The notes: generated by a model from the letters alone, not told the origin. DNA of 48,869 bases from JBCDLI01 sp038745535 (GCA_038745535.1 JBCDLI010000014.1:1-48869), one strand, 5' to 3'. Positions 1-8,542 are shown, numbered from the stretch's first letter. Made by a program: numbers and translations.

Positions 1-348
1 ACCCGCGAGGTGGAACTTGAAACATTGGAAACGCTTCTCAAAGAGGAGTACGATCTGGAAAAAGATCGCCTTGAGAAGCTTATTGATACTGCCCGCCAGG
101 CAAATGATGAGGCGGTGGACTTCTTCAAATTTACCAGCGTGTTGATGCGCCACCTCACACGCGAGCAATGCGTCGGCTTCATCGAGCTCCTTTGGGAAAT
201 TGTTTACGCCGATGGCGTCCGTCACGAATTGGAAGATCACGTCACTTGGCGCATTTCAGAACTTCTAGGCGTCAGCGGTCGCGAGCGTGTGGTCATGCGT
301 CAACGCGTGCAGGAGCGCATCGGCATTGCAGATGCAGCCGAGGACTGA
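1..348 (+). CDS. TerB family protein (5' end outside window)
   Basis: C-terminal part (about 115 residues) of a small helical TerB/tellurite-resistance-like protein. The frame is open to the left edge, so the true start lies upstream; the GTG at base 10 is only the first in-window start-like codon. The visible part has the family pattern: an acidic helical start, then the segment FIELLWEIVYADGV, then HELEDH and a WRISELLGV helix. TerB-like domains are found in cytoplasmic proteins linked to metal or stress responses, but the single-domain rhizobial members have no established role. It ends 1 base before the glutamine amidotransferase start at 350, so the two are probably cotranscribed and translationally coupled. 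Family assignment is fairly sure; function is unknown. Confidence 0.8.
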   Translation, partial: TREVELETLETLLKEEYDLEKDRLEKLIDTARQANDEAVDFFKFTSVLMRHLTREQCVGFIELLWEIVYADGVRHELEDHVTWRISELLGVSGRERVVMRQRVQERIGIADAAED

Positions 349-349
349 C

Positions 350-1081
350 GTGAAAGCTGCTCAATATTCCACTCCCGAGGGCACCTCTCACCTCGCCCCC
401 GTCCTCATTGTCCTCCATCAAGAGACATCCTCGTCGGGCCGGGTCGGCCAGATGTTAAGCGCCATGGGGTTCGGTCTCGACATTCGGCGACCTGTACTTG
501 GCGACGCACTTCCTGAAACATTGGCCGACCACTCCGGTGCAGTCGTCTTTGGTGGTCCCGTCAGCGCGAACGACGCCTATGATTACGTGCGTGCCGAGAC
601 CGACTGGCTTTCGGTACCGTTGGCTGAAAACAAGCCGTTTCTTGGCATATGTCTTGGCGCTCAGATGTTGGTGAATCACCTCGGTGGACGGGTTTACGGT
701 CGTGAAGATGGCAGCGTCGAGATCGGCTGGTACAACATGGAAGCGACCAACGAAGGCGCAGAGCTGATCGACTGGCCGAAAAAGGTCTACCAGTTCCATA
801 AGGAAGGGTTCACGCTACCAAAATCTGCCATCCGCTTGGCTTCATCGCCTTGCTTTCCAAATCAGGCTTTTCGCTATGGGGAAAATGCCTGGGGCGTTCA
901 GTTTCATGCTGAACTAACACAAGTGATGATGCATCGCTGGGCCGTGCGCGGTGCACATCGATTTCACCTTAAAAATGCGCAAGAAGGCCGTTACCATCTT
1001 CAAGGCCGACTTGATCACGATGGACCACTTCGCGCGTGGCTGCAGCAGTTTCTAACAATCGTATTTAAGCAGAACGACTAA
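350..1081 (+). CDS. class I glutamine amidotransferase
   Basis: Cytoplasmic class I glutamine amidotransferase of the stand-alone GMP-synthase-like group, which release ammonia from glutamine for an unknown acceptor. The nucleophile elbow GICLGAQ carries the catalytic Cys, and FHAEL near the end supplies the His and Glu of the triad. The FGGPVSAND segment is the usual oxyanion-loop region. I chose the GTG at 350 (243 aa), directly after the TerB stop, because the longer frame from 287 would run into the TerB gene and its extra N-terminus has no domain character. The 3' end overlaps the convergent MFS gene by 17 bases. No synthase domain is fused to it and its substrate cannot be told from sequence. 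Confidence 0.85.
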   Translation: MKAAQYSTPEGTSHLAPVLIVLHQETSSSGRVGQMLSAMGFGLDIRRPVLGDALPETLADHSGAVVFGGPVSANDAYDYVRAETDWLSVPLAENKPFLGICLGAQMLVNHLGGRVYGREDGSVEIGWYNMEATNEGAELIDWPKKVYQFHKEGFTLPKSAIRLASSPCFPNQAFRYGENAWGVQFHAELTQVMMHRWAVRGAHRFHLKNAQEGRYHLQGRLDHDGPLRAWLQQFLTIVFKQND

Positions 1082-2360
1082 CGCTTTCCTCAGACCCGTT
1101 GCCAATTTCGATGCGATCAAGATAACGCACGTCGCGCAGTTGGGGAAATAACCAAGCCCATGCGCCGGCAACACCAACGGCGCCCAAGCCACCGATGACC
1201 ACGGTGGGCACAGCTCCAATGAAAGCAGCAGCTGCACCGGCTCGAAAATCTCCAAGCTCGTTCGATGCGCTGATAAAGACCATATTGATCGCATTTACCC
1301 GCCCGCGGACCTCATCTGGCGTCCAAAGCTGGATGACAGTCTCGCGGATATAAACGCTGACCGCGTCTGTGGCTCCGATGAGCAGCAGCGCAATGACCGA
1401 TACCCAAGTGATCGTAGACAACCCAAAGACTGCTGTGAAAACTCCAAAGAGCGCCACGAAAATGAACAATATCCGGCCCGCATGATCACGGATCGGCGAG
1501 GCAGCAAGCCAAGTTGCAGTAATGATAGCGCCGATGCCGGGCGCAGCCCGCAGAAGGCCCAATCCCCAAGGCCCCGTCTCCAAAACGTCGCGAGCGAAGA
1601 CCGGCAACAATGCGACCGCTCCACCGAGAAGCACAGCAAACAGGTCCAGCGATAATGCGCCAAGAACCACCTTTTGCCTGCGCACATAGCGAATGCCCTC
1701 AAACAGGCTTGAAACGGTCAGGCGCTCAATCCGACCCGTCTCACCCGGCTTCGGGATCATCAACACGAGCAGCAGTGCGCCAACGAGTAAGGCCACGGCA
1801 CATAAATAGGCCACGTTCGCTCCGACCCCGTAGATCAAGCCCCCCATCACGGGGCCGGCTATCGTTGCCACCTGCCAGGCGGAAGAATTCCACGCGACGG
1901 CGTTTGGAAACACCTGTCGGGGCACCAAATTCACCACCAGAGACTGCGACGCCGGCCCGAGAAACGCTCGCGCCACGCCAAATCCGGCAAGCGCAACGAA
2001 CACCGGCAATGGCGAGGTCAATCCACGCCATGAAAACCAAAGGATAGCGACCGCGCAAAGGACTTCAGCAAAAACGGAGGCAGCCATAACGTTTCGCCGA
2101 CCGAAGCGGTCCGCCGTTGTGCCAGCAATAAATACCAAAAGCAGAAGCGGTACGAATTGAACAAGACCAATGATGCCAAGATCAAGCGGATCGCGCGTGA
2201 GGTCGTAGATCTGCCAACCAACGGCGACTGCAATCATCTGCGCTGCCAAGGTCGCCAGAAACCGCGACGCCCAATAAACCGCGTATGCACGGTAGGTGAA
2301 CGCAACGAAGCGCCCGTGCTGCACATCTTCTTGAGGAATGGCTGTCATGGACAAACGCAT
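1065..2360 (-). CDS. MFS transporter (DHA3/MFS_3-like exporter)
   Basis: Inner-membrane major facilitator protein of 431 aa with about 12 hydrophobic segments. The loop between TM2 and TM3 reads GTTADRFGRRNVM, matching the MFS signature D-R-x-G-R-R, and RQVFPNAVAWNSS resembles the MFS_3 (EntS-like/DHA3) group of proton-driven exporters. Substrate is unknown. The first ATG (2360) and a second at 2348 are both possible; neither has a good Shine-Dalgarno sequence. It is divergent from the YggT gene, and its last codons overlap the end of the amidotransferase gene on the other strand. Its small C-terminal tail is cytoplasmic and charged. Confidence 0.85.
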   Translation of the reverse strand: MRLSMTAIPQEDVQHGRFVAFTYRAYAVYWASRFLATLAAQMIAVAVGWQIYDLTRDPLDLGIIGLVQFVPLLLLVFIAGTTADRFGRRNVMAASVFAEVLCAVAILWFSWRGLTSPLPVFVALAGFGVARAFLGPASQSLVVNLVPRQVFPNAVAWNSSAWQVATIAGPVMGGLIYGVGANVAYLCAVALLVGALLLVLMIPKPGETGRIERLTVSSLFEGIRYVRRQKVVLGALSLDLFAVLLGGAVALLPVFARDVLETGPWGLGLLRAAPGIGAIITATWLAASPIRDHAGRILFIFVALFGVFTAVFGLSTITWVSVIALLLIGATDAVSVYIRETVIQLWTPDEVRGRVNAINMVFISASNELGDFRAGAAAAFIGAVPTVVIGGLGAVGVAGAWAWLFPQLRDVRYLDRIEIGNGSEESVSRSA

Positions 2361-2469
2361 AGAGTGCCGAGAGGGCTACGCAATCACTTTGTTCATCGGG
2401 ACATCGATGCTTTTGGTTGCGGTCGCGTAACGTCGCCACTATTTGGTAGCAAACGACAGGAGACGTTCC

Positions 2470-2772
2470 GTGGGCTTGGCCATTGTAAACACGCTACTTT
2501 ACGCGCTTAACATTTACACATGGATCGTCATCGCGATGATCATCTATTCGTGGCTCTACACGTTTAACGTGATCAACAATTCCAACCGCTTCGTGGCGAT
2601 GTTGGGCGAGTTTTTATACAAGGCGACCGAGCCGGTGCTACGTCCCATACGCCGTTTCATGCCCGATCTCGGCGGTATCGATATTTCGCCGATTGTTCTT
2701 TTTGTCGCCATTTATTTTGTCGAGCAGATCATCCGGAATTCGCTCGGACCGATACTTGTCCGCGCGCTATAA
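2470..2772 (+). CDS. YggT family membrane protein
   Basis: Small inner-membrane protein of 100 aa with two hydrophobic segments (about residues 3-27 and 72-95) flanking a short loop. The loop holds the YggT-family segment EPVLRPIRRFMP followed by GGIDISPIV, which is highly typical. YggT proteins have been linked to osmotic and ion stress and lie in many genomes near pyrophosphatase or cell-division genes, but the biochemical role is not settled. I start it at GTG 2470 because AGGAGA lies 6 bases upstream; the longer frame from TTG 2443 would place that ribosome-binding site inside the gene. It faces ppa convergently, with a hairpin between them. Confidence 0.88.
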   Translation: MGLAIVNTLLYALNIYTWIVIAMIIYSWLYTFNVINNSNRFVAMLGEFLYKATEPVLRPIRRFMPDLGGIDISPIVLFVAIYFVEQIIRNSLGPILVRAL

Positions 2773-2773
2773 C

Positions 2774-2808
2774 AAAAAGGCCGCCGCATCTTTTCCAGAC
2801 ACGGCGGC
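2774..2808 (-). terminator. rho-independent terminator of ppa
   Basis: GCCGCCG at 2780-2786 pairs with CGGCGGC at 2802-2808. On the minus strand the stem is followed by a run of five T (2778-2774). It lies just past the ppa stop and just past the yggT-like stop, so it ends ppa transcription and may slow reading from the other side. Confidence 0.75.
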
Positions 2809-2831
2809 ACAGTGAAGATTGCTAAAAACGT

Positions 2832-3365
2832 TCAGCCTTTTGACTTGGCGCGATCAATCGCTTCGGTGATGAATCGCTTTGCGTTGTCGACATTTTGCCA
2901 ACCGCCAAGCTTTACCCATTTGCCGGGCTCAAGATCCTTGTAGTGCTCGAAGAAGTGCTCGATCTGTTGCAGCGTGATCTCGGGAAGATCGGAATAGTCA
3001 TCAACGCCATCGTAGCGCTTCGTGAGTTCTTGCGATGGCACGCCGATGATCTTCTCATCCTGACCGGAATTGTCTTCCATCAACATCACGCCGATAGGGC
3101 GCACATTGATGACACAGCCCGCAATCAAAGGACGGGTGTTGCAAACCAGCACGTCGATCGGGTCGCCATCTTCGGAAAGCGTGTGTGGAACAAAGCCATA
3201 GTTTCCGGGATATGCCATTGGCGTATAGAGGAAACGGTCGACGACAAGCGTGCCTGCGTCCTTGTCGAGTTCGTACTTGATTGGGTGACCGCCGAGAGGA
3301 ACTTCGATGATGACATTCACATCGTCAGGTGGATTCTCACCGATCTTGATGGCTTCAATACGCAT
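2832..3365 (-). CDS. ppa: inorganic pyrophosphatase
   Basis: Family I soluble inorganic pyrophosphatase, hydrolysing diphosphate to two phosphates and so pulling biosynthetic reactions forward; cytoplasmic, metal dependent. The signature DGDPIDVLV holds the metal-binding aspartates, and YPGNYGFVPHT and KWVKLGGW are typical conserved stretches. The start at 3365 (177 aa) fits the family length, begins MRIEAIKIG like other alphaproteobacterial enzymes, and has GGAG about 10 bases upstream. The longer frame to 3488 adds a basic tail with no homology character. It is convergent with the YggT gene and shares a terminator hairpin region with it. Confidence 0.96.
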   Translation of the reverse strand: MRIEAIKIGENPPDDVNVIIEVPLGGHPIKYELDKDAGTLVVDRFLYTPMAYPGNYGFVPHTLSEDGDPIDVLVCNTRPLIAGCVINVRPIGVMLMEDNSGQDEKIIGVPSQELTKRYDGVDDYSDLPEITLQQIEHFFEHYKDLEPGKWVKLGGWQNVDNAKRFITEAIDRAKSKG

Positions 3366-3608
3366 TTTTCTTTTTGCTCCGATTGTCTTTTTGGTTTGCG
3401 CATGGGGCCCTTGCCCGCCGCGATTCCTCTTAAAATTTGCGAGAGCGGGAACCGCTCCGAGTTTGTGGGTCTGCCCACGACGTGACATTTCACCGATGGT
3501 ATTTGCTTAAGTTCCAAACGCCCCTCAAACACATCGCGCCATTATACAGAAACTGTCATTGAATGGTTATGCGCCGCGTGCCACTTTCCGCCTAGAAGGA
3601 GCAGGAAA

Positions 3609-4241
3609 ATGGTAGAATATGAACGTCTTGTCCCGTCGCTAGCGTTCGGCGCTTTTCTGCTTTTCCCCTCCTTTGCAACCCAATCACATGCCGAAGAGAG
3701 CATTGTAACCCTCGGCATCACCTCGGTTTACACGGATCTCAAAATAAACGAGGACTGTGTGACCCTCAGCACTGATGACCTGGGCGGAACACTTTCTTGC
3801 CCAGGTTTCGGCGGATACGGCGCAACTATCACCGAAGCAGATTTAAGACTGTCAGTCTTCTACGGTGACCTTGGGTCCTGGTATCTGGAGGGCGCTTGGG
3901 AGAGCTTTCAGACATTTAACAACATAGGCACCACGTTGGAGTGGCGGCTGGAGGACGGTGTTCCCTTCGCGACAATCCTGAGGTGGACCATTGAGTTTTC
4001 ACCCGGTGACGAGGCGCAAAATGGCGAAATCCTCGTTGTATCCAAAGTTGGTCAACCCGGTGAAGGCGAAGCCTGCATTGTTGGATATGTCGATGCGCGC
4101 GGCAACGAAAACGCAAATGAACTCGCGCGGGATATTGCCGATGAGCTGGCTATCGACTTTCAGTGTCGGGTCGAGACGCCGGAATATCGGGGCGCACAAG
4201 GGTTCATGACTGGAATTCCCGTTAGATCCTTTGGACCCTGA
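3609..4241 (+). CDS. secreted protein of unknown function
   Basis: I do not recognise this 210-aa protein. The start is well supported: AAGGAGCAGG lies just upstream of ATG 3609. Residues 1-28 look like a signal peptide with a hydrophobic core (LAFGAFLLFPSFA) and an SHA/EE cleavage site, so the mature protein is probably periplasmic or secreted. Four Cys residues fall in the mature part and could form two disulfides. It is acidic, rich in Gly and aromatic residues, with strand-like alternation, so a small beta-rich fold is likely. It stands alone, with a 243-base gap upstream to ppa and a convergent acetyltransferase downstream. No function can be offered. Confidence 0.7.
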   Translation: MVEYERLVPSLAFGAFLLFPSFATQSHAEESIVTLGITSVYTDLKINEDCVTLSTDDLGGTLSCPGFGGYGATITEADLRLSVFYGDLGSWYLEGAWESFQTFNNIGTTLEWRLEDGVPFATILRWTIEFSPGDEAQNGEILVVSKVGQPGEGEACIVGYVDARGNENANELARDIADELAIDFQCRVETPEYRGAQGFMTGIPVRSFGP

Positions 4242-4255
4242 ACGGAAACGAAACG

Positions 4256-4762
4256 CTAGTCCCAGAGAAAACCTATTTTCTCCAGCGTTTGCCCATCAAA
4301 CGTTTCGCGGCCCTGAACGGCATCCTTCCCGCCGAGATCGGAATAGAACTCACAGGCCCGCTCATTGTCTTTAAGTGACCACACGACCAAGCCTTCGCAT
4401 CCGTGAGCGAGCAGGGATTGCCGCGCTTCCTGGAAAAGACGTTTGCCTAAACCCATGCCGTGATATTCCGGCAGGAGATAGAGCTCATAGACTTCACCCT
4501 CATGGCGAAGAGCGCGTGCGCGGTTTAGCCCGAAAGTGACGTAGCCAAAAACTGTATCCGACGAACCAACAAGATAGATGGACGTGCCACGTCGTATGGC
4601 ACGATCCCACCATGCGCCGCCGCGACGGTTGATCATACCCGTCAGTGCGCGGTGCGGAATAACGCCGGTATATGCAAAACGCCAAGCGTCTGCGTGCACG
4701 TCGGCAATGCCGTTCGCATCGTCTGGCGTCGCCCGCCTGATATCTATGGTTAACATTTCCAT
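4256..4762 (-). CDS. GNAT family N-acetyltransferase
   Basis: Cytoplasmic acetyltransferase that would move an acetyl group from acetyl-CoA to an unknown amine. The acetyl-CoA loop is seen as LPEYHGMGLGKRLF (motif A, H-G-x-G-x-G), preceded by the strand VYELYLL and followed by LVVWSLKDNERACEFYSDLG, a typical motif B. The N-terminus IDIRRATPDDANGIADVH is the normal first strand and helix. I chose ATG 4762 (168 aa, MEMLTIDI...); ATG 4756 is equally possible and neither has a clear ribosome-binding site. The longer frame to 4831 adds residues outside the fold. It is convergent with the unknown secreted-protein gene. Confidence 0.82.
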   Translation of the reverse strand: MEMLTIDIRRATPDDANGIADVHADAWRFAYTGVIPHRALTGMINRRGGAWWDRAIRRGTSIYLVGSSDTVFGYVTFGLNRARALRHEGEVYELYLLPEYHGMGLGKRLFQEARQSLLAHGCEGLVVWSLKDNERACEFYSDLGGKDAVQGRETFDGQTLEKIGFLWD

Positions 4763-4935
4763 AACGATTTGCAGACTAGCGGCCATCGGCAAATGCGCAA
4801 GCAGGGATTGCCCGTCGCCTGAAATATGCACGGCTCGTTTTCAAACGCGCGGACTTATATGTCACGCAGTCGTGACTCCGATGCGATCAGAGCACTCGCT
4901 AACCTAACTCTATGTCATCACGCGAGGGTTAAGTC

Positions 4936-6321
4936 ATGTTGCAAATGTTCAGACGAGGGAGCCCGGTCATTGTCGGAGGGCTCGCGGCATTCGGTATCAC
5001 ATGCTTTGCGGCCACCGCACACGGAGAAGAAAAAGAACCACTTTCTGAGCACGTGATCGAGCAATTCGGGGAACCGCCTGACATCCCGAACGGACCGCTC
5101 TCATCAACTTTGACAGAAGCGGTTGACACAGCTTTTGTTGAAAGCGCGGTTCAATCCACGTGGAATCGCGATCAGGTCATCGCACTTGAGGAAGTCGCCC
5201 AATCTGGCGATCCGCGTTTGGCGTGGGTTATTGCTGACCTGATGCGTTTCGTTCCCCAGCCTCAGTTGAATGCCCAGCTCTCTGAGGCGGCATTCACTCT
5301 TCTCGGCAAACAGCCAGCAACGCAAAATCAATGGGGAATCGTGACCGATCATTTAATCGCATGGAACGTCCCTGCTCCTCCCGATTATTTACGAATAAAA
5401 CGAGCCATCTTCACAAACATCATTCCCGGCTGGGACGCGTTATTTGTTGAGGGCGATATTGATTGGCGTCACGTTTCATGGGGTGGCGTGCTCATCGACG
5501 ATCGCGCCTACGACACCACGGACGAGCCCTGCAATTGCATACCTGCCGCGGACAATCCGGAAGTGGTTTCAGCAGACGAAGCCGATTGGCTCGACGATGA
5601 TGCCGTCGTCTTCGGCATCGAAGTCAATGGCGAGTACCGCGCCTATCCCCGTCAGATCATGGAGGTCCGCGAGATGGTGAACGACACGCTCGGCGGCCGC
5701 GATCTTGGGGTCCCATACTGCACGCTTTGCGGCGCGGCCCAAGCCTATTTCACCGACGGTCTGCCAGTAGGCGTTGAACGTCCGGTGTTGCGCACCTCAG
5801 GACTTTTGATCCGCTCCAACAAAGTGATGTATGATCTAACAACCATGTCGGTCATCGACACGTTTCGCGGGAATGCCGTCACGGGCCCACTGGCGGAAAA
5901 GGGCATCACGCTGAAACAGGCAAGCGTTGTGACGACGACATGGGGTGCTTGGAGGGCTGCTCACCCGCAAACCACAGTGCTCATTGAAGAATTGGCACTC
6001 GGTCGCGATTTCGACTTCCGAAATAACCGCGATGCGGACGGACCCATCTTCCCGGTCGGCAATGTCGATCCACGGCTATCGGTGCACGAAGACATTATCG
6101 GCGTGGTGAGCCCTTCCGGCAAACCAATTGCCTTCCAGCAAACCAGCGCCATGGCGGCGCTTCAGTCGGGGAACGAAGTCACCTTCGAAGATGTGAAGCT
6201 GCAGTTAACCGGCGGCGGCATCAAAGCCATGGGCGAAAACGGCGAAGACCTCGGTAGTCATCAAGCCTTCTGGTTCGCATGGTCTCAGTTTTACCCCGAC
6301 ACTGAACTTTGGCCGGGATAA
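4936..6321 (+). CDS. DUF3179 domain-containing secreted protein
   Basis: Exported 461-aa protein. Residues 1-30 form a signal peptide (hydrophobic GGLAAFGITCFAATAHG, cleavage near AHG/EE). Residues about 50-150 are helical and acidic with a repeat-like DPRLAWVIADLMRF segment. From about residue 190 the DUF3179 domain follows, with YPRQIMEVREMVND, YCTLCGAAQAYF, LRTSGLLIRSNKVMYD and GNAVTGPL. Cys199, Cys201, Cys262 and Cys265 make C-x-C and C-x2-C pairs, suggestive of metal binding; this is inference, as the domain has no known activity. It is alone, divergent from the acetyltransferase and ending 10 bases from the convergent typA. Confidence 0.85.
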   Translation: MLQMFRRGSPVIVGGLAAFGITCFAATAHGEEKEPLSEHVIEQFGEPPDIPNGPLSSTLTEAVDTAFVESAVQSTWNRDQVIALEEVAQSGDPRLAWVIADLMRFVPQPQLNAQLSEAAFTLLGKQPATQNQWGIVTDHLIAWNVPAPPDYLRIKRAIFTNIIPGWDALFVEGDIDWRHVSWGGVLIDDRAYDTTDEPCNCIPAADNPEVVSADEADWLDDDAVVFGIEVNGEYRAYPRQIMEVREMVNDTLGGRDLGVPYCTLCGAAQAYFTDGLPVGVERPVLRTSGLLIRSNKVMYDLTTMSVIDTFRGNAVTGPLAEKGITLKQASVVTTTWGAWRAAHPQTTVLIEELALGRDFDFRNNRDADGPIFPVGNVDPRLSVHEDIIGVVSPSGKPIAFQQTSAMAALQSGNEVTFEDVKLQLTGGGIKAMGENGEDLGSHQAFWFAWSQFYPDTELWPG

Positions 6322-6331
6322 AGCAGCATCG

Positions 6332-8155
6332 CTAGGCAGCGGCATTGCGCTTCTTCTCAAACCGCTTGCGCTCGTGTGGATCTAGATAGAGCTTCCGCAG
6401 GCGGATTGATTTCGGTGTCACTTCGACGAGTTCATCGTCTTCAATCCACGAAAGCGCTCGCTCCAGCGTCATACGGATCGGCGGGGTGAGCTTTACCGCT
6501 TCATCCTTACCCGCAGCGCGCACGTTGGTGAGCTTCTTGCCCTTCAGCACGTTCACCTCGAGATCGTTGTCCCGGGAGTGAATTCCGATCAACATGCCCT
6601 GGTAAACCTTGGTGCCCGGGTCGATAATCATCGGTCCGCGATCTTCGAGATTGAAGAGTGCGTAGGCGACCGCTTCGCCCTGATCCATGGAAATCAAAAC
6701 GCCGTTCGTGCGTCCCTGAATTTCGCCCTTGAACGGCTGATACTCATGGAACAAGCGGTTCATCACCGCTGTGCCCTTGGTGTCGGTCAGGAGTTCCGAC
6801 TGGTAGCCGATCAAGCCGCGCGTCGGCGCATGGAACACAAGACGTACACGATCACCGCCGGATGGCCGAAGCTCCAACATTTCCGCCTTACGTTCAGCCA
6901 TCTTCTGAACGACGGAACCGGAATGCTCTTCGTCAACGTCGATTACGACCTCTTCAATGGGTTCCAAAAGCTGACCGCTATCGTCTTTGCGCATCACAAC
7001 GCGCGGACGCGAGACGGCTAGTTCGAAGCCTTCGCGGCGCATCGTTTCGATCAACACCGCTAGCTGAAGTTCACCGCGGCCAGAAACGTGGAACGCGTCT
7101 TTTTCCTCGGAGTCCTCGATTTTGAGCGCTACATTGCCTTCCGCTTCCTTCATCAAGCGGTCCCGGATGACACGGCTGGTCACCTTGTCGCCTTCGGTTC
7201 CGGCAAGCGGTGAATCATTGACAATGAAACTCATGGTCACCGTTGGCGGATCAATCGGCTGCGCTTCCAATGCCGCCGACACGCTTGGATCGCAAAACGT
7301 GTCCGCGACTGTGCCTTTGGACAATCCGGCAATCGCAACAATATCGCCTGCTTTGCCTTCGTCGATTGCCTGACGCTCCAAACCGCGGAAAGCAAGGATC
7401 TTTGATACGCGACCCGTCTCAAGCGTCTCGCTCTTCTGGTTCAGCACCTTGATCGCTTGGTTCGGCTTCACCGTACCGGAATGAATGCGGCCTGTGATGA
7501 TGCGACCGAGGAAAGGATCAGCTTCCAAAATCGTGCCGATCATAGAGAAATCACCTTCTGCAACGGTCGGCGATGGAACATGATCGACAATGAGATCGAA
7601 GAGCGGCGTGAGTGACGCATCGTCGGGCCGTTCTTCGGTTGGCGCAAGCCAGCCGTCACGACCGGACCCGTACAAAATTGGAAAATCGAGTTGTTCGTCG
7701 GTGGCATCAAGTGCAGCGAAGAGATCGAAAACCTCGTTCACGACCTCGTCGGCGCGGGCATCCATGCGGTCGATCTTATTGACCGCAACGATCGGGCGAA
7801 GGCCTACCTTAAGTGCTTTGCCAACCACGAACTTCGTTTGCGGCATCGGACCTTCAGCGGCATCCACGAGCACGATAGCGCCATCGACCATGCTTAGAAT
7901 GCGTTCGACCTCACCGCCAAAATCGGCGTGGCCCGGCGTATCCACGATGTTGATCTGCGTGCCTTTCCACTCGACCGAGGTGGCCTTGGCGAGAATGGTA
8001 ATGCCGCGCTCTTTCTCAATGTCGCCGGAGTCCATCGCGCGCTCAACGATGCGCTGGTTATCCCGGTAAACACCAGATTGTTTTAAGAGTTCATCGACGA
8101 GCGTGGTTTTTCCATGGTCGACGTGCGCGATGATCGCGATGTTGCGAAGAGACAT
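6332..8155 (-). CDS. typA: translational GTPase TypA/BipA
   Basis: Ribosome-associated GTPase of the EF-G group, 607 aa, the usual full length. It acts in late 50S assembly and in growth under cold or other stress. Seen in order: P-loop AHVDHGKTTL (residues 10-19), switch II DTPGHADFGGEV, NKID guanine motif, then EF-Tu-like domain II, EF-G-like domains and the TypA-specific C-terminal region (RNVRAAGKDEAVKLTPP, ERALSWIEDDELVEVTP). The start ATG 8155 begins MSLRNIAIIAHVD, like homologues, though the ribosome-binding site is weak. It is divergent from the glutamine synthetase III gene, with a 387-base intergenic stretch between. Confidence 0.97.
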   Translation of the reverse strand: MSLRNIAIIAHVDHGKTTLVDELLKQSGVYRDNQRIVERAMDSGDIEKERGITILAKATSVEWKGTQINIVDTPGHADFGGEVERILSMVDGAIVLVDAAEGPMPQTKFVVGKALKVGLRPIVAVNKIDRMDARADEVVNEVFDLFAALDATDEQLDFPILYGSGRDGWLAPTEERPDDASLTPLFDLIVDHVPSPTVAEGDFSMIGTILEADPFLGRIITGRIHSGTVKPNQAIKVLNQKSETLETGRVSKILAFRGLERQAIDEGKAGDIVAIAGLSKGTVADTFCDPSVSAALEAQPIDPPTVTMSFIVNDSPLAGTEGDKVTSRVIRDRLMKEAEGNVALKIEDSEEKDAFHVSGRGELQLAVLIETMRREGFELAVSRPRVVMRKDDSGQLLEPIEEVVIDVDEEHSGSVVQKMAERKAEMLELRPSGGDRVRLVFHAPTRGLIGYQSELLTDTKGTAVMNRLFHEYQPFKGEIQGRTNGVLISMDQGEAVAYALFNLEDRGPMIIDPGTKVYQGMLIGIHSRDNDLEVNVLKGKKLTNVRAAGKDEAVKLTPPIRMTLERALSWIEDDELVEVTPKSIRLRKLYLDPHERKRFEKKRNAAA

Positions 8156-8298
8156 TGATTTTCACTTTTGGGAGGTGCGGGCGCGAACCGGTCGCGCGAC
8201 TTCGTTTTTGCGGCCATAGCGCACTTTGCTGCGATGCGAAAGAGGAGGCTTTGGTCGGTAAACTTTAGCGCGAAGCGGCAAAATTGTTGCCGACACCG

Positions 8299-8319
8299 CC
8301 CCAGGGTAGCTGGCTGGGG
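8299..8319. repeat. 6-bp inverted repeat in typA-glnN intergenic region
   Basis: CCCCAG (8299-8304) and CTGGGG (8314-8319) are perfect inverted arms around a 9-base loop. It lies about 165-185 bases upstream of the predicted glnN transcription start. It could be an operator or chance; there is no T run to make it a terminator. Confidence 0.35.
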
Positions 8320-8401
8320 AATAACCTGACTACAGTTGAGTGTGGCAGGATTCCAACCTGATCAAAGCAAAATCATATCGCCTTTAAAATCAGCACGCAG
8401 C

Positions 8402-8430
8402 AAACGGTTTTAGTAAAATTCTAGCCGTTT
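8402..8430. repeat. 29-bp imperfect palindrome upstream of glnN
   Basis: AAACGG (8402-8407) is matched by CCGTTT (8425-8430), and several inner positions also pair around an A-rich centre. It sits roughly 55-82 bases upstream of the predicted sigma-54 transcription start, where an activator or repressor could bind. It does not match the classical NtrC site (GCAC...GTGC). Apart from this and the two neighbouring elements I see nothing else in the 387-base gap 8156-8542. Confidence 0.4.
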
Positions 8431-8458
8431 CTTGCGTTCCGGCAGGACATGCTACGGC

Positions 8459-8474
8459 TGGCACACCAATTGCT
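8459..8474 (+). promoter_or_regulatory. sigma-54 (RpoN) promoter of glutamine synthetase III
   Basis: The sequence TGGCACACCAATTGCT fits the sigma-54 consensus TGGCAC-N5-TTGCW at every defined base. The -24 GG is at 8460-8461 and the -12 GC at 8472-8473, with the required 10 bases between. Transcription would start near 8484, leaving a leader of about 58 bases before the ATG at 8543. Genes for nitrogen assimilation with such promoters are usually activated by NtrC when nitrogen is short. Confidence 0.8.
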
Positions 8475-8542
8475 GGCATGGCGCAAGACGCACTCATCTC
8501 GTAAAAATTTTCGAGTGTTTGACCAAAGGGGAACTATCAAGA

